A stretch of DNA of 64,000 nucleotides from Prevotella sp. (GCA_017645905.1 JAGCNO010000004.1:1-64000), one strand, 5' to 3'. Numbered from the stretch's first letter, positions 8,285 through 17,701 are shown. Notes: generated by a model from the letters alone, not told the origin. Made by a program: numbers and translations.

Positions 8285-11200
8285 TTAGAACTGAACATAG
8301 AATTTCTGACGGGCTTGATAACCACGATAGTCGACAGCAGCGTAGCTGATCTCGTAGATGTAGCCGGCCTGGCCATTGACGGTCACAGGAGTGTCGCCAG
8401 AGATAACCTGGTTCATGTTGTTTCCAGCAGCAGCGGCAGCCTTTGCAGCGGCATCGCTAACAGCAGCACCGGTAGCAGCGTCATAGACGTTCGAGATAGC
8501 GATGTACTTCTTGAAGGCGGGAGCCACGTACTCTGCAGAGTTCGAAGTCGGGAAGAGCTTTGTGCTGGAGGTAATTGTTGTAGGAGCATTGGCAATCTGG
8601 CTGACGAATGTCCATCCCTTGCTTGTGTCATGAGCAACGAGGTTGATGTCGAACAGCTCATAAATCCTGACGTAGCCGTTGATCTTTGTGAATGCATCCT
8701 CTACGTATGCCTTCATGGAGTTGATCATGTCGGTCTTGGCAGTCTCGATGGACTTCTTCCATGCGTGAGGCAGTGCATCGTTCAGAATCCAAGCAATCTC
8801 GACACTTACGTTGTGACCACTCTTGACAGATTCAAGTGTAGCATCCTTGACGAAGTTATCCCAGTCTTGTGCTTCCTTAGCGCTCTGGTCGAAATTGATC
8901 GTAACCTCAAACTTTCTCATAACGCCATTAAGAGTTGAAGTGAAAGTAATGATGGCCTGATCCTTCTTGAGTGCCTCCACAGTCTCGAATGAGAATTGGC
9001 CTGCGTCAATTGCTCTCTGTACCTCCTCGTTGATATCGGGGAAGTGAATCTTAATCTGTGAGATGATCTTCTCAATCCACTTGTTGATGAAGTTCTTTCC
9101 GGGGAGTCCCTTCTTGAAGCGATCCTGGTTCAGTGTATTGAACGAGAGGGGCTTCACGACTGCTGCGCCGAGAGAGAAGTCAGAAATGACGCTCTTCTCA
9201 TTGCCCTCTGAGTCGGTCCATGTGGCCTTCAGTGCATTTGCTTCAACTCTGTTGTCGACCGAGTTGTACAAATCAGCGATAAGGCTAACAACGTCGCTCT
9301 TTGACTTGTTCTTGAGAGCAGCCTTTGCGCGATCCAGGAGATCATCGACAGTAACGAGCGAGTTGACGGCAATCTTGTTGATGCTGCCAGCATCTATGCT
9401 AGCCTCTGCCTCGTAGAAGCCAACGCCAGCACGTGTGCTACGGTCGTAACCGAAGGTGAGGAGCTTGTCGCTGGTCTTGATGGGGGTAAGAGTAACTGGC
9501 GACTCTTCGCCCTTGCTGTTGATGATAGTAACAGTCTTACCGGAGAAGTCGGTAGAAGAGGGGTTGATGTTCATGTATACGCGACCCAGGTTGAGCGGTC
9601 CTTCTGCGGGAACACCCTCAGAGCTGCTATAGAACTTGTATCCGGGAACTGACTTGAAGTCTGCTCCGCCATTGGTCATGACAGCAACTTCTTCAGCGGT
9701 GAACATCTCGTCGGGGTCAACCCACTTAGGCAGGTCAACGGTTGGGAACTCAAATGCATGGTCAAGCTCATTGTAGTAGTAGCTCATGAGCAGGTTGCTG
9801 TGTACGTTGAACGGAATGTTGAGGTAACCGATGACGGGGTTCTCAGTAGCCTGAATCTGAATGCCGTAGATCTGGTTGTCGATGTCGGCCTTGAGGTCCT
9901 TGATGGCATCCTCAAGATCCTCGATGGCATCTTCAAGATCGTCGGCCTTCTTTTCAAGTTTGTCAACATCATCGTCCAAACCATCAACCTTGTCTTTCAT
10001 GTCGCCGCAGGTGCAGTTATCGGTGACGATTTTGCTGAGTTTGTCATACAGGTCAGCGATTGCAGCATCATGCTCTACATCCTTACCCTCAAGATCCTTG
10101 ACCTTGCCCTCAAGAGTCTTGACTCTGTCTTCAAGAGCCTCTGCAATCTTCTTAGCGGCGTCAGCGGCTTCCTTAGCCATTGCGGCGTCGTTCTCAGCCT
10201 TCTTCAGGCGCTCCTCGAGGTCCTTCGGGCACTCGCATCCTGAGCCAACAAGCTTCTTCATTTCCTCAAGAAGTTTCTCAGCCTTGTCTGCGGCATCCTC
10301 AGCCTTCTTCTGAGCGTCTTCAGCCTTCTTGGCAGCGTCCTCTGCTTTCTTAATGGATTCAGCAAGGTCTTCCTGGAGCTTCTTTGCAATCTCGCAAGCT
10401 TCCTGAGCCATATAGAATGCGTTCAGTGCGAGCTGCTCGGCGTTCGAAGCCTTTGCGTTAGCGGCCTCGGCAGCGAGAACAGCCTCAGTAGCCTTCTTGA
10501 GGGCCTGCTGAGCAAGCTCCTTAGCCTCGTCGGAGACGGCGATAGCCTGATTCAGGATAATCTCAATCTTGGTGTTCCACTCTTTCTGAATCTCGATGAT
10601 CTGCTCCTGGAGCTTCAGAATCTGGTCGCCCTGGAGGCTGACCACGTTCGACAGTGAGTCGAAGTTCTGCTCGAGCAGGGTGATGCGGAGTCCGTATCCG
10701 TCGATGACGGCGCAGAGGCTGTCTACGCGGATGTTGATGTTGGCAATCTCTTCGGGCAGTCCAGCGACGGCTTCCTGCAGCAGCTTGATAGCATCCCAAA
10801 GTGACTGGGGATTGAACTCCTCGGGCCAATCTGTGGGCAGCTTGCCGACGAGGTCCTCAAGTGCCTTGATTCTCTCTTCGTTTTCCTTACCAAGATTCCA
10901 GGCGTCGTTAGCCTTTCCGAGAGCATCGGTAGCAGCCTGGTTGGCCTTGTCAATTGCTGTCCAAAGAGCAGCGAGGTCGTCCTTGGTAGCCATGTTCTCC
11001 ATGCTCTTCTCGATATTGCCAATTCTGTCCTTCAAATCCTTGATGGCATTGTCAATGTCGATCTTCCATGTCTGATAGTTAGTAACGAACTGGTTGTACT
11101 CGTTAATCGTAACATAGGTCTTAGCTGCCTCTTCCTTGGTGAGGTAGTTCTTGAGCGTTGCGTTGAGCTCGTCGTAGGTGACGTGCTTCTTTGCGGCCTC

Positions 11201-11395
11201 CTCGAGAGCTGCAAGAGCCTGTTTGAGGTTGTCGACCTGCTTCTGCAGTGTTTCGCGGAGCGAAACCTCATTGGAGATTCTGTTCCTAAGGTCTACGTAA
11301 GCGTCCTCGTCGTAGTCCTTACAAGAAACAAACGTTCCCAAGGATGACGCAATCAGCGCCACCATGAGAAAAGCATTCAGAATTTTCTTTTTCAT
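8285..11395 (-). CDS. Long coiled-coil surface/periplasmic lipoprotein
   Basis: 1036 residues. A lipoprotein signal ends at Cys25 (GTFVSCKDYDED). Residues about 30-520 are almost entirely Ala/Lys/Glu/Asp/Leu heptads (for example AAKKAEDAQKKAEDAADKAE), so a very long rod or fibre is expected, broken once near a Cys-rich GSGCECPKD and once near NCTCGD. Residues about 520-1036 are non-repetitive, beta-rich and end in RQKFYVQF. It is the first gene of a unit with the OmpA-family gene. Similar proteins are common in Prevotella; function is not established. A tether or spacer between membrane and wall is inferred from the neighbour. Confidence 0.75.
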   Translation of the reverse strand: MKKKILNAFLMVALIASSLGTFVSCKDYDEDAYVDLRNRISNEVSLRETLQKQVDNLKQALAALEEAAKKHVTYDELNATLKNYLTKEEAAKTYVTINEYNQFVTNYQTWKIDIDNAIKDLKDRIGNIEKSMENMATKDDLAALWTAIDKANQAATDALGKANDAWNLGKENEERIKALEDLVGKLPTDWPEEFNPQSLWDAIKLLQEAVAGLPEEIANINIRVDSLCAVIDGYGLRITLLEQNFDSLSNVVSLQGDQILKLQEQIIEIQKEWNTKIEIILNQAIAVSDEAKELAQQALKKATEAVLAAEAANAKASNAEQLALNAFYMAQEACEIAKKLQEDLAESIKKAEDAAKKAEDAQKKAEDAADKAEKLLEEMKKLVGSGCECPKDLEERLKKAENDAAMAKEAADAAKKIAEALEDRVKTLEGKVKDLEGKDVEHDAAIADLYDKLSKIVTDNCTCGDMKDKVDGLDDDVDKLEKKADDLEDAIEDLEDAIKDLKADIDNQIYGIQIQATENPVIGYLNIPFNVHSNLLMSYYYNELDHAFEFPTVDLPKWVDPDEMFTAEEVAVMTNGGADFKSVPGYKFYSSSEGVPAEGPLNLGRVYMNINPSSTDFSGKTVTIINSKGEESPVTLTPIKTSDKLLTFGYDRSTRAGVGFYEAEASIDAGSINKIAVNSLVTVDDLLDRAKAALKNKSKSDVVSLIADLYNSVDNRVEANALKATWTDSEGNEKSVISDFSLGAAVVKPLSFNTLNQDRFKKGLPGKNFINKWIEKIISQIKIHFPDINEEVQRAIDAGQFSFETVEALKKDQAIITFTSTLNGVMRKFEVTINFDQSAKEAQDWDNFVKDATLESVKSGHNVSVEIAWILNDALPHAWKKSIETAKTDMINSMKAYVEDAFTKINGYVRIYELFDINLVAHDTSKGWTFVSQIANAPTTITSSTKLFPTSNSAEYVAPAFKKYIAISNVYDAATGAAVSDAAAKAAAAAGNNMNQVISGDTPVTVNGQAGYIYEISYAAVDYRGYQARQKFYVQF

Positions 11396-11564
11396 TTGAA
11401 CTTAAATTATTAATTAGACATTGATTAGTGTATAGTATCTCTCACGTATATATATAATTATTGTATAGACATTACTGCCATTTTACTACGTTTTTCCCCT
11501 CTTTTCAGCATAGACACTTCTATCCTTCTCCATCATTTAACATCTAAATCTACAAAATCCGCAG

Positions 11565-11572
11565 CAAAATTA
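11565..11572 (-). promoter_or_regulatory. Promoter -7 box for the coiled-coil lipoprotein/OmpA unit
   Basis: TAATTTTG on the minus strand, leaving a leader of about 165 bases before the ATG at 11395. The 11396-11882 gap also holds a divergent promoter and a 22-bp repeat array. Confidence 0.5.
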
Positions 11573-11667
11573 AGACTTTTTTTAGAAACCTCCAAATAAA
11601 ATGCACTTTTTTTTTCATTTTAGGCTATTTTTTACCTAACTTTTTGGTTTTACTCGATTTTTTTTAG

Positions 11668-11675
11668 TAACTTTG
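11668..11675 (+). promoter_or_regulatory. Promoter -7 box for the outer-membrane barrel operon
   Basis: TAACTTTG preceded by T-rich DNA with a TTGG-type -33 region near 11644. Transcription should start near 11682, giving a leader of about 200 bases that contains the repeat array. Confidence 0.55.
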
Positions 11676-11696
11676 TGGCGAAAAACCACATTATTG

Positions 11697-11771
11697 ATGA
11701 AAAACGCGGAAGAAGGGACCAAAAAGAAAGAACGGCTCTTTCAATCTGAAAGAACGGCTTTCTCTATTTGA
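11697..11771 (+). CDS. Possible 24-residue leader ORF
   Basis: ATG at 11697, a few bases after the predicted transcription start, opens 24 codons (MKNAEEGTKKKERLFQ...) and stops inside the 22-bp repeat array. The C-terminal half is just translated repeat. It could be a leader peptide or chance. Confidence 0.15.
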   Translation: MKNAEEGTKKKERLFQSERTAFSI

Positions 11772-11811
11772 AAGAACGGCTCTTTCAATCTGAAAGAACG
11801 GCTTATTCTCC
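11724..11811. repeat. 22-bp repeat array A2
   Basis: Four units at a 22-bp period, in the orientation GAAAGAACGGCTCTTTC. Units of this form make a perfect 6-bp hairpin (GAAAGA/TCTTTC, loop ACGGC). It lies in the predicted leader of the barrel gene at 11883. Confidence 0.85.
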
Positions 11812-11882
11812 AGAGGGGTTTCCGGAAGGCTTTTCCGAAGCGCTTGGAAGTGCATATAAATGATTACTAAACCTATTATAAC

Positions 11883-14411
11883 ATGAGAAAAGACTTTAAA
11901 CTATTTGTGGCTCTGATGCTGTGTTCCTCTCCGGCGCTTGGTCAGGAGGTGGACTCCCTTGCCCGCGACAGCGAGGGTGAACAGGCGTTCTCCTTCACGG
12001 AGGCACAGCTGGGCAGTTCCGATGATGAGGACCAAAGTGTGTCCGTCATCAGCTCGAACCGCAACGCCTACGCCAGCGAGGTGGGCTACCGGTTCTCACC
12101 TGCGCGGTTCAAGTACCGTGCCTACGGGTCGAAGTACAACGACATCTACATCAACGGTAACCCTGTCAACGATGCAGAGCGCGGCGAGTTCCGCTACAGC
12201 TTCGTGGGCGGTCTGAACAACCAGACGCGCTCGCAGGAGTCGGCACTGCCCTTCGAGGACGCCATCTTCATGATGACGGGCATGGGCGGGTCGAACAACT
12301 ACAACTTCCGCCCGTCGTCGATGCCTACAGGCCAGCGAGCATCACTCGCCGGAGCCAACCGTAATTATAATGTACGCGCTATGTACACTTATAATACGGG
12401 TGTGATGAACAACGGCTGGGCACTCTCCGGCAGCCTCACCTACCGCTGGGGACAAGGTCTGGGCTTCGTTGACGGCACGTCGTACAACGCACTAAGCTAT
12501 TACCTCGGCGCCGAGAAGATGCTCAACGACCAGCACTCGCTCTCACTCGTCACCTGGGGCAACCCAACGGAGCGCGGCACGCAGGCCGCCTCGACCGACG
12601 AGATGTACTGGATAGCCAATGACCGCCTGTACAACTCGGTCTGGGGCTATCAGGACGGCAAGAAGCGAAACTCGCGTATCGTCAAGGACTTCGCCCCGGC
12701 TGCGATGTTGACGTGGGACTGGAAGATTGACGAGAGCTCTAAGCTCTCCACGAGCCTCCTGGGCAAGTATTCCATGTATAGCAGCTCACGCCTGAACTAC
12801 AACAACTCCAGTAATCCCGCTCCTGACTACTACAGCGGCATGCCAAGCTATTATTTCGACGTGTGGGCACCCTACGACGGAGACCGCGACGAGGCGGCCA
12901 TGCGCAACTGGCAAGCTGCCTACGACTACCTCTCGGCATCGAAAGAGAACCGACAAGTACAGTGGGACCGCATGTACTATGCCAACCGCATGGCCACGCT
13001 GCAGGGCAGCGACGCCATGTACTACCTACAGCGCTATCACGACGATCAGCTCTCGCTTTCGCTGGCCAGCTATCTGGAGAAGTCCCTGGGACGTAGCACA
13101 CAGCTGCACGCCGGACTGCAGCTGTCGACCAACAAGGGTATGCACTATCAGACGATGGACGACCTGCTCGGCGCAAAATCGTTCCACAACATCAACACCT
13201 ACGTGGTGAAAAACTACGGAGAGGGCGGACAGGAGGCTCAGTACGACCTGAACAAACCCAACCAGGAGGTTCGTGAAGGAGACATCTTCGGCTATGACTA
13301 CAACATCTTCGTGAACAAGGCCCAGGCCTGGGCAGGAGTCTCTTCCGACTTGAGCAGGTTCCATCTTTTTGCCAACGGTCGCATCAGCGGCACTACGATG
13401 CAGCGTGAGGGTCTCATGCGCAACGGTCTGGCCCCTGAGAACTCCTATGGCAAGAGCGGAACGGCGCGTTTCCTCGATGGAGGTGTGAAGGTGGGCAATC
13501 ATATCAATCTGGGCCATGGACACGCTGTCATGCTCGGCGTGGGCTATGAGCTGAAGACCCCGGCACCACGCACCGCCTTCCAGGCCGCACAGGTGAACAA
13601 CGACTTCGTGCGCGGGCTGAAGAACGAGAAGGTATTCTCAGCCGAAGCCGGATACCAGCTGTCGAACTCGCTCCTGAAGCTGAACATCAACGCCTACTAC
13701 AGCCACATCGACAATGTCACCGAGCAGTCGATGTACTACATGGACGACAAGCGCTCGTTCACATACGTCTCCCTCACCGGCATTGAGAAGGAATACTACG
13801 GCGTAGAGGTGGGCCTGAACCTAAAGGTGACCGACTGGCTTAACATCAAGGGTCTGGCCACGGTGAGTGAGGCCAAGTATGTGAACAATGCCGACGTGGC
13901 ATACATGCTCTCCGAGGACGGCCGCACTTATTACGACCGCGTACACAGCGAGGGCATACGAGAGGGATGCACCCCACTCTCTGCTTTCAGCATTGACCTG
14001 GCCTATCACGCCAACTACTGGTACATCGACCTCATCGGCAACTACTACGACCGCATCTACCTCTACTACACCCCCGTGACGCGCTATGAGGGCCGACTGA
14101 AATACAACAACGAGGGTACAGAGAAGGACTACAGCGTGTTGCCACCGCAGGCCAAGGGCAACGGCGGATTCATGCTCGATGCATCCATCGGCCGCAGCTA
14201 CAACCTGAGCAACGGAAACCGTCTGGGGTTCAACCTCATGCTGACCAACATCCTTAACAACATGAGCATCGTGACCGGCGGACGTGAGCAGAGCCGTACC
14301 GACGTCGACGAGAACGGCGAGTCGATACGCACCTACTCCTTCCAGAACAGCCCCTATAAGTTCTATGCCAACGGCATCAACGGCATGTTTATTCTGACTT
14401 ATTACTTCTAA
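11883..14411 (+). CDS. TonB-dependent-receptor-like outer-membrane barrel
   Basis: 842 residues. Signal peptide to about 20 (SSPALGQ). Residues about 50-130 look like a plug domain: YRAYGSKYNDIYINGNPVND resembles the receptor-plug signature. The rest is a long beta-barrel with alternating aromatic residues and the closing strand GMFILTYYF, ending in Phe as outer-membrane barrels do. The N-terminal carboxypeptidase-like domain and clear TonB box seen in SusC proteins are missing. It is followed after 16 bp by a DUF5689 lipoprotein and then an OB-repeat lipoprotein, so the three probably form one uptake or surface-binding system; the ligand is unknown. Confidence 0.75.
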   Translation: MRKDFKLFVALMLCSSPALGQEVDSLARDSEGEQAFSFTEAQLGSSDDEDQSVSVISSNRNAYASEVGYRFSPARFKYRAYGSKYNDIYINGNPVNDAERGEFRYSFVGGLNNQTRSQESALPFEDAIFMMTGMGGSNNYNFRPSSMPTGQRASLAGANRNYNVRAMYTYNTGVMNNGWALSGSLTYRWGQGLGFVDGTSYNALSYYLGAEKMLNDQHSLSLVTWGNPTERGTQAASTDEMYWIANDRLYNSVWGYQDGKKRNSRIVKDFAPAAMLTWDWKIDESSKLSTSLLGKYSMYSSSRLNYNNSSNPAPDYYSGMPSYYFDVWAPYDGDRDEAAMRNWQAAYDYLSASKENRQVQWDRMYYANRMATLQGSDAMYYLQRYHDDQLSLSLASYLEKSLGRSTQLHAGLQLSTNKGMHYQTMDDLLGAKSFHNINTYVVKNYGEGGQEAQYDLNKPNQEVREGDIFGYDYNIFVNKAQAWAGVSSDLSRFHLFANGRISGTTMQREGLMRNGLAPENSYGKSGTARFLDGGVKVGNHINLGHGHAVMLGVGYELKTPAPRTAFQAAQVNNDFVRGLKNEKVFSAEAGYQLSNSLLKLNINAYYSHIDNVTEQSMYYMDDKRSFTYVSLTGIEKEYYGVEVGLNLKVTDWLNIKGLATVSEAKYVNNADVAYMLSEDGRTYYDRVHSEGIREGCTPLSAFSIDLAYHANYWYIDLIGNYYDRIYLYYTPVTRYEGRLKYNNEGTEKDYSVLPPQAKGNGGFMLDASIGRSYNLSNGNRLGFNLMLTNILNNMSIVTGGREQSRTDVDENGESIRTYSFQNSPYKFYANGINGMFILTYYF

Positions 14412-14427
14412 CCTAATATATATAAAT

Positions 14428-15318
14428 ATGTATACCATAATATATTATAAGGCCCTGCGGGCGCTTTCACTCGCCTTGTTCCTCAGCGTAGCCCTCACGT
14501 CGTGTCAGAAAGACTGGGACGAGCCCAGCTTTAGCCAACCGCCGTTTGGCAACAGTAGCATCAGCGACGAGGGCATCATCAGCATCGCCGAGTTGAAGAC
14601 CATGTACCCCAACGTCTTTGCCTCGACCGACCAGAACAAGCAGATAACAGAGAATATCAAGATACGCGGACGCGTGACTGGCAACGACCTGGGTTCGAAC
14701 CTCTACAAACAGTTCACCATGCAGGACGAGACGGGAGCCATCATCGTGGCCGTCAACCAGAGCGGCATGCACGGATTTCTGGCCGAGGGACAGGAAATCG
14801 TCATCGACCTGAAAGACCTCTTCATCGGCGGATACCGCAGACAGCCGGAGATAGGACAGCCCTACAACGGCAATGGAATAGGCCGAATGAACAAGGAACT
14901 CTTCCAGAAACACTACAAATATGTGGGCACGCCCGACGCCACGGTCATCCAGCCAATAGAAATGACGGCTGACGAGCTGAAGAACTGGGACAAAGACGAG
15001 AACTGCGCAAAGCTCATCAAGCTGAAAGACGTATCGTTCGTTCCCGTCGACGGTCTCGGCACCTTCGCCCCCGACACCACGGTAGATAAGACCGTCTCGC
15101 TCATCGGCGGATGCGTGAACCGCGCCATCAACGAGATTCCTGAGTCGCAGTTCGTCGTACGAACCAGCACCTACGCCAAGTTCGCAGCCCGTAAGCTGCC
15201 CTACGACAACGTGAACAAACGGCCAGCCAAGTGCAACCTCACCGGCATAGCCACACGATTCAACAATACCTGGCAGTTGCTCATACGCAAGGAAAGCGAC
15301 ATCGAGGTGATTGAATAA
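14428..15318 (+). CDS. DUF5689 lipoprotein
   Basis: 296 residues with a lipoprotein signal ending at Cys26 (VALTSCQKDWDEP). The body fits the DUF5689 pattern: an N-terminal ISIAELKTM segment, then an OB-like core KIRGRVTGNDLGSNLYKQF...TGAIIVAVNQ and further strands up to WQLLIRKESDIEVIE. In Bacteroidota such lipoproteins lie beside TonB-dependent barrels and OB-fold or nuclease proteins. Here it sits between exactly such genes. Role as the surface partner of the barrel is inferred; OB folds suggest nucleic acid or oligosaccharide as ligand. Confidence 0.75.
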   Translation: MYTIIYYKALRALSLALFLSVALTSCQKDWDEPSFSQPPFGNSSISDEGIISIAELKTMYPNVFASTDQNKQITENIKIRGRVTGNDLGSNLYKQFTMQDETGAIIVAVNQSGMHGFLAEGQEIVIDLKDLFIGGYRRQPEIGQPYNGNGIGRMNKELFQKHYKYVGTPDATVIQPIEMTADELKNWDKDENCAKLIKLKDVSFVPVDGLGTFAPDTTVDKTVSLIGGCVNRAINEIPESQFVVRTSTYAKFAARKLPYDNVNKRPAKCNLTGIATRFNNTWQLLIRKESDIEVIE

Positions 15319-15375
15319 CAAAACCACAGATTACACAAGAATATACAGACAAAGAACAAATTAATAAATACAGAT

Positions 15376-17520
15376 ATGAAAAAGATTTTCAGCAAATTAA
15401 TGTTGGTGGCCCTGGCGGCCCTGACATTCGTGGCCTGTGAGGATGTACCCGAACCTTACGACATTCCAGGCACGGGCACAAACATCCCGGGAACATCTAC
15501 AGAAATTGAGGGCGGTACGGGAACAGGAACCGTCACTGACCCCTTCAATGCTATTGCGGCCATCAACTTCGGCAAGCAACTGGCATCAGGCGAGGAGACC
15601 GACAGGTACTACTACATCAAAGGCAAGGTCGTCTCCATCAAGGAGGAGTTCACCACGCAGTTCGGAAACGGAACTTTCTACATCTCTGCCGACGGCACGG
15701 CCAAGAACCAGTTCTATGCCTACCGCGTGCAATACCTTGGCAACCAGAAGTTTGCCAGTGGCGACGAGCAAATCAAGGTAGGTGACGAGGTCATTGTCTG
15801 CGGCATCATCACCAACTACAACGGCACCATCGAGACCGCACAGAACAAGGGCTTCCTCTACTCGCTCAACGGCGTGAACCGTGGTGGCGAGCCCAAAGAC
15901 CCGACACCGATGGCAGAGCCTACCGGCGACGGAACGAAGGACAATCCATACAACGTGTCGGGTGTGCTTAAATACATCGCTACGCTGGGCAGCGACGTGG
16001 AATCGCAAAACCAGATATACGTCAAGGGTAAAGTTTCACAGATTAAGGAGGAGTTCAATACGCAGTTTGGCAACGGAACCTTCTACATCAGCGATGACGG
16101 CGAGGCCAGCAACGAGTTCTATGCCTTCCGTGTGAAGTATCTGGGCAACAAGGCCTTTGCCAACGGCGACACACAAATCCAGAAGGGCGACGAGGTCATC
16201 ATCTGCGGTAACGTGGTGAACTTCAAGGGCAACACTCCCGAGACAGTACAGTACAAGGCTTACCTCTACTCGCTCAACGGTGACACAGGAAACAGCACAC
16301 CCATAGGCGAGCCTAAGGGTAGCGGAACGCTGGAAGACCCCTACAACATTCCCGGCGTCCTCAACTTCATTGCCACGCTGGGCAGCGACAAGGAGAGCAG
16401 TACGGTCTACGTAAAGGGTAAGATTTCCACCATCAAGGAACAGTACGGCACGCAGTTCGGTAACGGAACGTTCTACATCAGCGACGACGGCGAGGCCAGC
16501 AACGAGTTCTACGTCTACCGCGCTCTCTACTTAGGCAACAAGCCCTATGCCAACGGCGACACGCAAATCAAGAAGGGCGACGAGGTCATCATCTGCGGAA
16601 GCGTGGTCAATTTCCACGGCAACACCCCGGAGACCGCGCAGAACAAGGCCTACCTCTACTCGCTCAACGGCAAGACCGAAGGCGGCGGCACAACACCACA
16701 GCCCAGCGGCGAGGCTAAGGGCGACGGCACAGAGGCCAACCCCTTCAACAGCGTGGCTGCCAATGCCTTTGCCAGCGCTTTGGCTTCCGGCGCCGAGAGC
16801 GACCGCGACGTCTACATCGCCGGCAAGGTGGTCGCCATCAAGGAGCAATTCGGCACACAGTTCGGCAACGCAACGTTCTGGATTAGCGACGACGGCACCT
16901 CGACCGACCAGTTCCTCGTTTACCGCGCCCTCTACCTGGGCAACGTGAACTACACTAGCGGCGACCTGCTGCAGAAGGGCGACGACGTGGTCATCTGTGG
17001 CCGCCTGACCAACTACATGGGCAACACCCCGGAGACTGCGCAAGGCAAAGCCTGGCTCGTGTCGATGAAGCACAACGAGAGCGAGACCCCACAGGGAGGC
17101 GGCGGTGAAGTGAGCGGCAACACCATCACCGTAGACATCCCGACCATGGGCTATGAAAATGAACAGGCTGTGACTACGGTGACACTCACCGACGGCACCA
17201 CGCTTACCTTCGGTGCCGGCACCAACAGGAACGCTCCGAAGTACTACAACAGCGGCACCGCCATCCGCATGTATCCCACTAACACGCTCGCCGTAAGGGC
17301 TGCCGGCGGGAAGACACTTGCCAGCATCGTCCTCACCTGCTCGGCCAACAATGCCGAGGGTAACGTGACGGCATCGCCCGGCACGATTGCCGTCAACGGC
17401 ATGGACGTGACCGTCAGCGGCATTAACGCCGGCTCGACCACCATCACCAATGCCCATACGGGAACGGGTGCCGCCTCGCAGCTGCGCATCGGCAAGATGG
17501 TCATCACATACGCCGAATAA
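15376..17520 (+). CDS. Lipoprotein with four tandem OB-like repeats
   Basis: 714 residues. Lipobox Cys21 (LTFVACEDVPEP). Four repeats of about 130 residues (roughly 50-165, 175-300, 310-432, 440-565) share YVKGKVVSIKE, TQFGNGTFYISDDG, YLGNK.FANGD.QI and KGDEVIICGNVVNF..NTPET. This strand order and the DEVIICG turn look like an OB fold of the kind seen in bacterial extracellular nucleic-acid-binding proteins. A separate C-terminal beta domain (about 580-714) follows. Repeats 2 and 3 are nearly identical in protein and DNA, indicating recent duplication. It is the last gene of the barrel/DUF5689 operon; a strong hairpin lies about 100 bp downstream. Confidence 0.7.
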   Translation: MKKIFSKLMLVALAALTFVACEDVPEPYDIPGTGTNIPGTSTEIEGGTGTGTVTDPFNAIAAINFGKQLASGEETDRYYYIKGKVVSIKEEFTTQFGNGTFYISADGTAKNQFYAYRVQYLGNQKFASGDEQIKVGDEVIVCGIITNYNGTIETAQNKGFLYSLNGVNRGGEPKDPTPMAEPTGDGTKDNPYNVSGVLKYIATLGSDVESQNQIYVKGKVSQIKEEFNTQFGNGTFYISDDGEASNEFYAFRVKYLGNKAFANGDTQIQKGDEVIICGNVVNFKGNTPETVQYKAYLYSLNGDTGNSTPIGEPKGSGTLEDPYNIPGVLNFIATLGSDKESSTVYVKGKISTIKEQYGTQFGNGTFYISDDGEASNEFYVYRALYLGNKPYANGDTQIKKGDEVIICGSVVNFHGNTPETAQNKAYLYSLNGKTEGGGTTPQPSGEAKGDGTEANPFNSVAANAFASALASGAESDRDVYIAGKVVAIKEQFGTQFGNATFWISDDGTSTDQFLVYRALYLGNVNYTSGDLLQKGDDVVICGRLTNYMGNTPETAQGKAWLVSMKHNESETPQGGGGEVSGNTITVDIPTMGYENEQAVTTVTLTDGTTLTFGAGTNRNAPKYYNSGTAIRMYPTNTLAVRAAGGKTLASIVLTCSANNAEGNVTASPGTIAVNGMDVTVSGINAGSTTITNAHTGTGAASQLRIGKMVITYAE

Positions 17521-17600
17521 GCTGATAGCTATATGTGTCAACAAGTCAAAGACCGCCTTTCCCGTGTCGCTTCATACACTATCCTGCCTGATTGACGCTG

Positions 17601-17608
17601 CAAAGGTA
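17601..17608 (-). promoter_or_regulatory. Orphan promoter-like -7 box
   Basis: TACCTTTG on the minus strand, pointing back into the 3' end of the OB-repeat gene. No minus-strand gene follows, so it would make an antisense RNA or be non-functional. Confidence 0.3.
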
Positions 17609-17620
17609 CGGCAAAAAGAC

Positions 17621-17675
17621 GCTCCCGCAAAGAAAGCCACCGCCCGGTGGGACTTTGCGGGAGTTTTTGTGGGAG
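17621..17675. terminator. Strong bidirectional hairpin/terminator
   Basis: CTCCCGCAAAG pairs with CTTTGCGGGAG (11 bp) around an inner CCACCG/GGTGG stem. A T-run follows on both strands (TTTTTG on plus, CTTTTTG on minus). It closes the barrel operon and separates it from the regulator gene. Confidence 0.8.
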
Positions 17676-17693
17676 TTTCTGAAAAAACTTTCG

Positions 17694-17701
17694 TACCTTT
17701 G
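17694..17701 (+). promoter_or_regulatory. Promoter -7 box for the TPR/HTH regulator
   Basis: TACCTTTG 38 bp before the ATG at 17739. Confidence 0.6.

Noticed and set aside
9758..10243. Long plus-strand frames across the coiled-coil gene
   Set aside because: They mirror the heptad-rich codons of the minus-strand gene.
13026..13523. Antisense frames inside the barrel gene
   Set aside because: No recognisable domain, and the plus-strand barrel is continuous and coherent.
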